DNA of 5,394 bases, from assembly GCA_021798135.1 (NCBI GenBank), contig JAJZYI010000239.1:1-5394 (forward strand), written 5' to 3'. The notes under the pieces are model-generated. The model worked only from the letters and a program-made list of their open reading frames with translations, did no database searches and had not been told where the DNA came from. The translations under genes and the position numbers were made by a program. How positions within the stretch are numbered: the stretch's first letter is position 1; each line of letters starts with the position of its first letter. Positions 1-5,394 of the stretch are shown here, piece by piece. The stretch comes from Actinomycetes bacterium (GTDB lineage Bacteria > Actinomycetota > Acidimicrobiia > Acidimicrobiales > UBA8190).

Positions 1-116
<116 letters not shown>

Positions 117-1421
117 GGTCCATGGTGACGGCGGCCAGCAGCACGAGGGCGGTGACCATGTACTGCACCGCCGCGCCCACGCCCAGCAGGCCCAGGCCGT
201 TGTAGATGGCGGCGATCACGATCCCGCCGAGCACGGCGTGCAGCGGCTTGCCGCGCCCGCCGAACAGGCTGGTGCCGCCGATCACCGCGGCGGCCACCGC
301 GTACAGGACGTAGGTCCCGCCGTCGATGTTGTTGGAGATCGACCCGAGGCGGGACTCGTAGACGATCCCGGCGATGCCGGCGGTCAGCCCGGCGAGGGCG
401 AAGCCGGCGGTGCGGACGCGGGCAAGGCGGACCCCTGCCCGGCGGGCCGCCTCGGGGTTGCCGCCGACGGCGTAGACGTAGCGGCCGAAGCGCGTGCGGC
501 TGAGGAGGAAGGTCCAGCCGACCAGGACGGCCAGCAGGATCGGCACGACGAACGGCACCCCGCGGAGCACCACCAGGTTGCCGCGGTTGGCGTTGCAGAT
601 GACGAGCAGCACCACGCCGGCCGCCGCCACCACGGCGATCCGCAGCGCGGTGAGGGCGAGCGGCGGTGCGGCGAGGCCGCTGGACCGCCGGCGCGTGTCG
701 CGGCGCAGCGTGACGACGGCGTACACCGCCACCAGCACGGCGAGGAGGATCCACCCGGCGATCGGGTCGATGTTGCCGTTCACCACGTCGTTCACGATGT
801 TGTTGGTGATCCGGATGGTCCCGCCGGTCGAGTACTGGGCGCTGCTGATCGCCTGGATCAGCAGGCCCTCGCCACCGAGCAGTCCGGCGAGGGTCACCAC
901 GAACGACGGCAGGCCGAGCCTGGTGATGATCGTCCCCTGCAGCGCGCCGAAGAGCGTGGTCGCGGCCAGGGCCGCGAGCATCGACCCCCACCAGGGCCAG
1001 CCGAACTGGGGGGTGAGCATGATGCCGCAGATGGCGGCGGCCAGCCCGGCCTGGTAGCCGACCGACAGGTCGATCTCGCCGAGCAAGAGGGCGAACATCT
1101 CGGCCATGCCCAGGAGCATGAAGACGGCGCCCTGGATGATCAGGTTGACGATGTTCCCGACGGACAGGAACTCGGACTGCTGCACCTGGAAGATGACGAC
1201 GATGACGACGAGGCCGGCGACGACCGGCAGGGCGCCGCTGTCGCCCGAGCGCACCCGCCGCAGCCAGGCCTGCACGTACTCGCCGAACGAGTCGACCACC
1301 AGCTCGGCGGCACCGACGGCCACCTCGGGACGGCCCGCTCGGGCACGGCCCCGGTCGATGGTGGCGGCCCGCGGCGCCGGCTCGGCCGGGGCGCCCGCGC
1401 CGCTTCGCTGCTGCTGGTCGG

Positions 1422-2324
1422 TCACGGCGCACCCTCCCCTTCTGGCGCCCGGAGCCCGTGCGGGCCCGCGCCGCCGGCGGCGGCCGGCCCGGCGTCGCCG
1501 TTGGACCCGGGCACGCCGCGCTCGGAGCGGCCCAGGGTCATGTAGTCGACGACGGACTGGCTGTCGAACGCCGACACGGGCGCCTCGGCGACCATCCGGC
1601 CCAGGTACAAGATGGCGATCCGGTCGGCGACGGCGAACACGTCGTTCAGGTTGTGCGAGATGATCACGACGGCCACGCCCCGCTCCGCCAGGCGCCGCAC
1701 GAGGTCGAGGACCATGCGGGTCTGGGCCACGCCGAGGGCCGCGGTCGGCTCGTCCATGATCACGAGCTTGGAGTTGGCCATGACGGCCTTGGCCACGGCC
1801 ACCGACTGGCGCTGGCCGCCGGACAGGGACGCCACCGGCTGGCGCACCGACCGGACGGTGGTGACCGACAGGTCGGCGAGCGTCGCCCGGGCCCGCGTCT
1901 CCATGGCGTCCTCGTCGAGCACCCGGCCCCGCAGCAGCTCGCGGCCGAGGAACATGTTCTGGACGATGTCCAGGTTGTCGCACAGGGCGAGGTCCTGGTA
2001 CACGGTGGTGATCCCGAGGTCGGCCGCCACGTCCGGGTCCTCGATGTCCACCGGGCGCCCCTCCCAGTAGATCTGTCCCTCGTCGGGCCGCCACAGGCCC
2101 GAGATGGTCTTGATGGCGACCGACTTGCCGGCGCCGTTGTCACCGGCGAGGGCGGTGACCTGCCCGGCCGGCACGTCGAGGTCGATCTCGGTGAGCGCCT
2201 GGACCGGGCCGAACCGCTTGGTGATCCCTCGGAGGCGCAGCAGCGGGGCCTCCGCCACGGCCGTAGCCGCGGACGGGAGCCCTCCCGGCGAGGAGCCCGG
2301 TGCCGCCGCGGCGCTTGCGTCCAT
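1422..2324 (-). CDS. xylG: Single-domain sugar ABC transporter ATPase (XylG/FrcA-like)
   Basis: Nucleotide-binding subunit that hydrolyses ATP to power sugar import, 300 aa. All catalytic motifs are visible: Walker A GDNGAGKS (61-68, followed by Val rather than Thr), Q-loop Q110, signature LSGGQRQ (167-173), Walker B LVIMDEP (187-193) and switch His224. The TAALG D-loop region after Walker B matches the FrcA group. Only one ABC domain is present, whereas E. coli RbsA and XylG carry two in about 500 aa, so a homodimer is expected. The N-terminus (1-26) and the tail 270-300 (Gly/Ala/Pro-rich) look disordered; the tail codons also hold the permease ribosome-binding site. ATG at 2324 is preferred because AGGAGGG ends 6 nt upstream; an in-frame ATG at 2411 (329 aa) lacks such a site. 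It lies 281 bp after the binding-protein gene and overlaps the permease by 4 bp. The symbol follows family and gene order; the substrate is inferred. Confidence 0.93.
   Translation of the reverse strand: MDASAAAAPGSSPGGLPSAATAVAEAPLLRLRGITKRFGPVQALTEIDLDVPAGQVTALAGDNGAGKSVAIKTISGLWRPDEGQIYWEGRPVDIEDPDVAADLGITTVYQDLALCDNLDIVQNMFLGRELLRGRVLDEDAMETRARATLADLSVTTVRSVRQPVASLSGGQRQSVAVAKAVMANSKLVIMDEPTAALGVAQTRMVLDLVRRLAERGVAVVIISHNLNDVFAVADRIAILYLGRMVAEAPVSAFDSQSVVDYMTLGRSERGVPGSNGDAGPAAAGGAGPHGLRAPEGEGAP
1426..1440 (-). promoter_or_regulatory. Ribosome-binding site of the permease gene, inside the ATPase gene
   Basis: AGGGGAGGG (1440-1432) stands 6 nt before the GTG start at 1425 and lies within the last codons of the ATPase gene. 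It decides the GTG start and, with the GTGA overlap, suggests re-initiation by ribosomes finishing the ATPase. Confidence 0.8.
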
Positions 2325-2340
2325 GTCGGTCCCTCCTCTC
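2325..2340 (-). promoter_or_regulatory. Ribosome-binding site of the ATPase gene
   Basis: AGGAGGG at 2337-2331 is followed by a 6-nt spacer and ATG at 2324. This is close to the ideal anti-16S match and decides against the longer in-frame start at 2411. Confidence 0.85.
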
Positions 2341-2477
2341 CCACCGTGCCGGCTCGGCCGCCCGGTGGGCCCACGGTCACTGTGCCGCACCGGTGGGGTG
2401 CTGTCCACCATCCTCGGCGCACCTGTCGGCCGCTCGGGCTCGGCGGCACGGGCGCTCCGGCGACCCGCGGCGCCGCT

Positions 2478-2514
2478 GGCGCCGCCGGCACCGGCGACCG
2501 CCGCCGGCGGCGCC
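2478..2514 (-). terminator. Perfect 12-bp stem-loop, candidate attenuator
   Basis: GGCGCCGCCGGC (2478-2489) and GCCGGCGGCGCC (2503-2514) are exact reverse complements around a 13-nt loop, so the minus-strand mRNA can form an all-G/C 12-bp stem. No U-run follows, so it is not a classical intrinsic terminator. Its place between the binding-protein and ATPase genes fits the known pattern in which a stem-loop lowers downstream expression or protects the upstream message. The role is inferred. Confidence 0.5.
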
Positions 2515-2588
2515 GACGCGACCGGGTCCCCGGCGGGCGGACCAGGCCGCCGGGAGCCCGCCGCCCGGGGGACGGCGAGCTCCCGGCG

Positions 2589-2600
2589 GGACCCGGGTCC
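2589..2600. repeat. 12-bp palindrome after the binding-protein stop
   Basis: GGACCCGGGTCC is perfectly palindromic and begins 5 nt beyond the TGA of the binding-protein gene on the minus strand. Having no loop, it would make only a short hairpin in RNA. Its GGACCCGGG core is also the start of the 17-bp unit repeated after the hydrolase gene. Confidence 0.5.
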
Positions 2601-2605
2601 TGCGG

Positions 2606-3865
2606 TCAACCGGCGATGCCGGCCGCCTTGCAGTCCGCCGCGTACGAGCCGGCGCAGAGCTGCGACGCCGGGACGAAGTTGTCCTTGATGACCGTGGCGT
2701 TCATGTTCGCCGTGGTCACCCACTCCGGGGTCAGCAGGACGGAAGGCACCTGCACCTTGGCCGTGGTGTCCTCGGTCGTGCCGTTCACCAGTGCCGAGGG
2801 CGGCTTCTCACCGGCCCGGAGGTAGAGGGCCAGCGTGGCGGCCGCCTGGGCCTCCAGGTAGATGGGCTTGTAGACGGTGCCGCACTGGTAGCCCGACAGG
2901 ACGTTCTGCAGGCCGACGAGGGTGGCGTCCTGGCCGGTCGTCGGGAACGTCTGGGGCTTCACGCCGCGCGTCTGCAGGTACTTGATGATCGGGGCGCCCG
3001 TCTCGTCGTTGGGGATGACGGCCGAGTTGATGTCCGGGTGGGCGGTGTACGCCTGCTGGAACTCGGTGAGCGCGGTCGGCGGGTCCCACGTATCGGCAGT
3101 GTTCACCACGTCGGTGTACTTGCCGGAGTCGAAGTACGGCTTCAGCACGCCCATGTAGCCCTGCGCGAACAGCGTGGCGTTGTTGTCGGTCGCCGCGCCG
3201 TGCATCACGACCACGTTCGGGTGGGACACCTTCCAGTCGGTGACGCAGGTGACGAAGCCCTGGCCGATCAGCTTGCCGACCGTCACGTTGTTGAAGCTCA
3301 CGTAGTAGTCGCGGCTGCCGCCGAGCGTCAGGCGGTCGTAGTCGATGACGGCGACCCCGTGGCTCTTGGCGTAGGACTCGATCTGGGCGCCGACGCCGGA
3401 GTCGAGCGGGTCCATGATCAGGACGGTGGCGCCGTTGGTGATGTCCGACTGGGCGTCGGTCAGCTCGGTGGCGTCACTGCCCTGCGCGTTCTGGATGATG
3501 TACTGCGACGAGGTCAGCCCGGCGGTCTCGAACGCCTTCTGCAGGAAGGGCGCGTCGAACTCCGTGTACCGGGCCGAGCTCACCGTGTCCGGCAGGATGG
3601 CGGCGACCTTCCCCTTGCCCTTGGCCGTCAGCGACTTGAGCGACGCCATGGTGGTGAAGTCGCGGTTGAACGACGTGGCCGAGATGGCCGGCGTCGAGCT
3701 GGGCGAGCTCGACGAGGCCCCCGACGACGCCGAGCTGCTCGACGAGCTGCTCGACGAGCTGCACGCCGCGAGCGTCAGCGCCGCCACCGTGGTGGCGCCG
3801 ACCACTGACCACGCCCGCGCTCGCGCCGTCTTGCGCGCGGGTGGCACTCCGTTCGGATGACCCAT
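2606..3865 (-). CDS. xylF: XylF-like sugar-binding lipoprotein of ABC transporter
   Basis: Extracellular sugar-binding protein, 419 aa (E. coli XylF is about 330), anchored by lipid. A basic N-terminus (R11-R17) and a hydrophobic stretch lead to the lipobox LAAC with lipidated Cys35. A linker of ten serines (36-45) continues Ser/Ala-rich to about residue 58. The type-1 periplasmic-binding fold starts near 86 (KVAAILPD). XylF-like marks are DPLDSGVG (152-159), VIDYDRLTLGG (173-183), YVSFNNVTVGKL (188-199), ND at 286-287 and TGQDA (310-314). The C-terminal extension has C404 and C411, a possible disulfide; C207 and C328 are the other mature cysteines. ATG at 3865 is preceded by AGGGGAG 5 nt upstream. 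It is the first gene of the transporter set and follows a repeat-rich upstream region, where regulation is likely. D-xylose is the best family guess; a related sugar is possible. Confidence 0.94.
   Translation of the reverse strand: MGHPNGVPPARKTARARAWSVVGATTVAALTLAACSSSSSSSSSSASSGASSSSPSSTPAISATSFNRDFTTMASLKSLTAKGKGKVAAILPDTVSSARYTEFDAPFLQKAFETAGLTSSQYIIQNAQGSDATELTDAQSDITNGATVLIMDPLDSGVGAQIESYAKSHGVAVIDYDRLTLGGSRDYYVSFNNVTVGKLIGQGFVTCVTDWKVSHPNVVVMHGAATDNNATLFAQGYMGVLKPYFDSGKYTDVVNTADTWDPPTALTEFQQAYTAHPDINSAVIPNDETGAPIIKYLQTRGVKPQTFPTTGQDATLVGLQNVLSGYQCGTVYKPIYLEAQAAATLALYLRAGEKPPSALVNGTTEDTTAKVQVPSVLLTPEWVTTANMNATVIKDNFVPASQLCAGSYAADCKAAGIAG
3732..3762 (-). repeat. 12-bp tandem repeat encoding the poly-Ser linker
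   Basis: The + strand reads GAGCTGCTCGAC twice and then GAGCTGC. On the coding strand this gives alternating AGC and TCG serine codons (residues 36-45) directly after lipidated Cys35. Ser-rich spacers are usual in Gram-positive lipoproteins; the DNA repeat suggests growth by slippage. Confidence 0.8.
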
Positions 3866-3878
3866 GATCTCTCCCCTC
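3866..3878 (-). promoter_or_regulatory. Ribosome-binding site of the binding-protein gene
   Basis: AGGGGAG (3877-3871) lies 5 nt before ATG 3865. It fixes the start, giving a normal lipoprotein signal peptide of 34 residues. Confidence 0.8.
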
Positions 3879-3900
3879 TGGTCCTGCCACGAACGCGACG

Positions 3901-3910
3901 GCCACGTGGC
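3901..3910. repeat. 10-bp palindrome GCCACGTGGC
   Basis: This perfect palindrome lies about 36 nt before the binding-protein start, between the larger palindrome at 3937 and the ribosome-binding site. It could be an operator half or a chance GC-rich palindrome. Confidence 0.35.
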
Positions 3911-3928
3911 GGCACCGTCGCGCGCTCA

Positions 3929-3950
3929 GACCGGTCGCGGACGCGTCCGC
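3929..3950. promoter_or_regulatory. Adjacent palindromes, candidate operator
   Basis: A perfect 14-bp palindrome GCGGACGCGTCCGC (3937-3950) directly abuts the 8-bp palindrome GACCGGTC (3929-3936), 63-85 nt upstream of the binding-protein ATG. Symmetric sites like this suit dimeric sugar regulators such as the LacI or ROK families, but no regulator gene is in the window and the match is by symmetry only. Confidence 0.4.
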
Positions 3951-4008
3951 TGCACCTGTCGACCGAAACCTACGGGTTGCAGGCCCGACCGCCCAGGGGC
4001 GAACGGCA

Positions 4009-4078
4009 CTTGCACAGCACCTTGTTCGCACCGGTAATCGACGACCGTACACGGGCGCTTGCACGGTGCACTGGTTCG
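4009..4078 (-). repeat. Two imperfect 20-21-bp direct repeats
   Basis: CTTGCAC-AG-CACCTTGTTCG (4009-4028) and CTTGCAC-GGTG-CACTGGTTCG (4058-4078, with a 1-bp length difference) share both ends and are 49 bp apart. The second contains the perfect inverted repeat TGCAC-G-GTGCA (4060-4070). TTGCAC also recurs at 4094 and 4154, inside and next to the 15-bp array. They may be protein-binding sites; no known operator is recognised. Confidence 0.45.
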
Positions 4079-4150
4079 TTTTACGGCCACGTATTGCACG
4101 GCCATGTATCCAACGACCATGTATCCAACGACCATGTGTCCCATTGCCGT
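4078..4150 (-). repeat. 15-bp tandem repeat upstream of the transporter genes
   Basis: On the + strand the unit GTATCCAACGACCAT is present as two identical adjacent copies (4106-4120, 4121-4135). They are flanked by degenerate copies GTATTGCACGGCCAT (4091-4105), GTGTCCCATTGCCGT (4136-4150) and a 13-bp GTTTTACGGCCAC (4078-4090). The array lies 213-285 nt before the binding-protein start. The unit length is a multiple of three, so it also reads as pentapeptide repeats in open frames. Confidence 0.8.
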
Positions 4151-4193
4151 TTTTTGCACGCAGCAACGCCATCGGCGGCAGCCTGGCGACACC

Positions 4194-4329
4194 GCCGCCG
4201 GCCCGGGTCCGCCGCCGGCCCGGGTCCGCCGCCGGCCCGGGTCCGCTGCCGCCCCCACCGCCGTCACCTCCGCCGCCGGCCCGGGTCCGCTGCCACCACC
4301 GCCACCACCGCCGCCGCCGGCCCAGGTCC
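4194..4329. repeat. Array of GC-rich 17-bp repeats
   Basis: GCCGCCGGCCCGGGTCC occurs head-to-tail at 4194-4210, 4211-4227 and 4228-4244, again exactly at 4272-4288, and with one change at 4313-4329. The spacers after the third and fourth copies (27 and 24 bp) both begin GCTGCC and are rich in CCACCG, including ACCACCGCC twice at 4295-4312. This gives a second, roughly 41-44-bp periodicity. The units contain GGCC and CCCGGG cores and can fold on each other in RNA. The array is downstream of the hydrolase on the minus strand. Confidence 0.85.
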
Positions 4330-4344
4330 CGAGCCCGCCGCCAC

Positions 4345-4366
4345 GGGCCCCGGGCCCTTCGGGCCC
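4345..4366 (-). terminator. GGGCCC hairpins after the hydrolase gene
   Basis: Three GGGCCC palindromes stand at 4345-4350, 4352-4357 and 4361-4366. In the minus-strand transcript the latter two can pair as a 6-bp stem around a GAA loop, about 31 nt past the hydrolase TGA. There is no U-tract, which is common in very GC-rich genomes. Together with the 17-bp array it probably ends or slows hydrolase transcription. Confidence 0.4.
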
Positions 4367-4397
4367 TTCGGTCCCAGCCGTCCGGGATGTCGAGTGG

Positions 4398-5394
4398 TCA
4401 GGCCACGGGCCGGGTGGCAGCGGCAGCCTGCTCGGCGAGGAGCCGCGACAGCTCGCGGGGGCGCTCCAGCATCGGCATGTGACCGGCTCGCGCCAGCTCG
4501 ACCAGGCGGGCGCCGGGGATGCCGGCCACCAGGCGCCTGGCATGGCGCGGCGGCGTCAGGCGGTCGTGGCTGCCGACGACGACCAGCGAGGGGACCCGTA
4601 CGTCGGCGAGGCGGCCGGTGGCGTCGAAGGCGGCAACTGGCTCGAGCAGCCCGGCCAGCGTCCGAAGCGGCGTGGCGGCGCCCAGCTCCTCGGTCAGGGC
4701 GACCTGGGCGGGATCGGCGTCGGGCCCGAACGCCAGGCGCGCCACCCACCACCGCAGGTCCGGCGGTGCCGAGGCCACGCCCAGCCGTTCCGCCAACCGG
4801 AGCCCGCCGGCCACGGCGCCGGACAGCACCCCGGCCGGGCGGGCGGGAACCCCGGTGAGCGGGCCGGCGGACGTGTCGACGAGCGCGAGCGCCCCGACGC
4901 GCCGCCCGGTCCAGCCTGGCGGCGCCGAGGTGACCAGCTCCAGGGCCACCATCCCGCCCAGGGAGTGGCCGACGAGCAGGGCGCCGTCCAGGTCGAGGGC
5001 GTCGACCACCTGGCGGACGTCGATGGCGAGCCGGCCGATCCCCCCGGCGAACCCGTCGTCGCCGACCTCGGACCGGCCGTGCCCGCGCAGGTCGACCGCC
5101 ACCACGCGGTGGCGATCGGCGAGGTCGCCGAGCTGGCCGTGCCACACGTCGGCCGCCAGGGTGATCCCGTGCAGGAGCACGACGGGGGGACCGTCGCCCC
5201 GCTCGACCGCGTGGGCCACGCCGCCGTCGTCGAGCTCGACCGTGCGGTGGACGAGACCGTCCGCCTCTCCCAGGCGCGCCGGCCGCGCGCCGGCACGGGC
5301 CGCCGCCCCGAGCTGGCGGGCGACGGCGCGGTGCTGCGCCGTCCACAGCGCCCCGGCCGCGCCGGCGGCCACGCCGGCGGCACCGGCGGCCAGC
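4398..5394 (-). CDS. Alpha/beta-hydrolase, N-terminus beyond window
   Basis: Alpha/beta-hydrolase fold enzyme, probably an esterase or related hydrolase; the substrate cannot be told. The frame is open to the window edge, so the true start is probably outside. Counting from the first in-window GTG (5372), 324 residues are seen. The oxyanion-hole motif LLHG is at 66-69, DLRGHGRS at 94-101, the nucleophile elbow GHSLGG at 135-140 (Ser137), the acid Asp270 in VVGSHDRLTP and the catalytic His298 in RAGHMP, so the triad is complete. Residues about 165-255 form the variable cap. The extreme N-terminal part, including bases before the GTG, encodes the Ala/Gly-rich stretch LAAGAAGVAAGAAGALW, which could be the end of a membrane anchor. 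No good Shine-Dalgarno precedes the GTG, which also argues that the gene starts earlier. It is co-directional with the transporter genes but 532 bp upstream of them, so probably a separate unit. Confidence 0.88.
   Translation of the reverse strand, partial: LAAGAAGVAAGAAGALWTAQHRAVARQLGAAARAGARPARLGEADGLVHRTVELDDGGVAHAVERGDGPPVVLLHGITLAADVWHGQLGDLADRHRVVAVDLRGHGRSEVGDDGFAGGIGRLAIDVRQVVDALDLDGALLVGHSLGGMVALELVTSAPPGWTGRRVGALALVDTSAGPLTGVPARPAGVLSGAVAGGLRLAERLGVASAPPDLRWWVARLAFGPDADPAQVALTEELGAATPLRTLAGLLEPVAAFDATGRLADVRVPSLVVVGSHDRLTPPRHARRLVAGIPGARLVELARAGHMPMLERPRELSRLLAEQAAAATRPVA

Larger units (their letters stand above)
2325..2605 (-). other. 281-bp spacer between binding-protein and ATPase genes
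   Basis: No coding sequence with its own start signal is seen here; the ATPase frame happens to stay open, as expected at this GC content. The stretch is very GC-rich and holds a perfect 12-bp inverted repeat (2478-2514) and a 12-bp palindrome just after the binding-protein stop (2589-2600). No convincing promoter is visible. It may separate expression of the abundant binding protein from the membrane components. Confidence 0.6.
3866..4170 (-). promoter_or_regulatory. Upstream region of the transporter genes
   Basis: This gene-free stretch is visibly less GC-rich than its surroundings, mainly at 3960-4160, as is common in actinobacterial promoter regions. It carries a 15-bp tandem repeat, two related 20-21-bp direct repeats and several palindromes (listed separately). 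I looked for paired -35/-10 hexamers on the minus strand. Isolated -10-like strings occur (TAGGTT ending at 3967, TAAAAC at 4083-4078), but none has a matching -35 at 16-19 bp, so no promoter is called. Confidence 0.55.

Noticed and set aside
238..1545. Long plus-strand open frame of 435 codons opposite the permease gene
   Set aside because: It is antisense to a clear XylH-type permease. Its product is low-complexity His/Asp/Gly/Arg-rich with no domain, as expected for a shadow frame in GC-rich DNA.
1458..2825. Plus-strand frame of 455 codons opposite the ATPase
   Set aside because: It overlaps the intact ATPase with all its motifs, and its composition is Arg/Gly/His-rich without any recognisable family.
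2300..3808. Plus-strand frame of 502 codons opposite the binding protein
   Set aside because: It is a shadow of the XylF-like gene; the product ends in Arg-rich low-complexity sequence and there is no start signal.
4078..4150. CRISPR array or iteron-type origin in the 15-bp repeats
   Set aside because: The copies are directly adjacent without spacers. There is no rep gene, DnaA-box cluster or partition gene nearby; the setting is the upstream region of a transporter operon.
3474..4172. Minus-strand frame with HGRWI repeats running into the binding-protein gene
   Set aside because: It extends nearly 400 bases into the binding-protein coding region in another frame. The repeats are simply the 15-bp array read in that frame, and there is no Shine-Dalgarno site.
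4194..4329. CRISPR array
   Set aside because: The 17-bp repeats are head-to-tail or separated by similar C-rich spacers, not unique ones. Repeats are too short and no cas gene is present.

Overview
The window reads as a very GC-rich bacterial chromosome segment, most likely from an actinobacterium. The support is strong G/C preference at third codon positions, GTG as well as ATG starts, purine-rich Shine-Dalgarno sites, and a Ser-rich lipoprotein linker. The genus cannot be named from this sequence. All four genes lie on the minus strand, so the biological order runs from high to low coordinates.

Layout in transcription order: (1) 5394-4398, an alpha/beta-hydrolase whose N-terminus is cut by the window edge. 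(2) 4397-3866, a 532-bp gene-free stretch. Its hydrolase-proximal half is an array of GC-rich 17-bp repeats and GGGCCC palindromes. Its other half is less GC-rich and carries a 15-bp tandem repeat, two related direct repeats and several palindromes upstream of the transporter genes. (3) 3865-2606, a XylF-type sugar-binding lipoprotein. (4) 2605-2325, a 281-bp spacer with a perfect 12-bp stem-loop. (5) 2324-1422, a single-domain sugar ABC ATPase. (6) 1425-85, a XylH-type permease that overlaps the ATPase by the four bases GTGA. (7) 84-1, a (CCCGCG)n tract between two copies of the permease 3' end.

The three transport genes form a complete xylFGH-like importer. The lipoprotein captures a monosaccharide outside the membrane, the permease forms the channel, and two copies of the short ATPase would drive it. 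The family points to D-xylose or a similar pentose/hexose, but the sequence does not prove the substrate. No regulator, isomerase or kinase is present in the window. The hydrolase is on the same strand but separated by 532 bp, and no functional link to transport is evident.

I found no clear new biological system. The features most worth checking are non-coding: the repeat-rich upstream region of the binding-protein gene, the intergenic stem-loop, and the simple-repeat or palindromic DNA that follows the hydrolase, binding-protein and permease genes.
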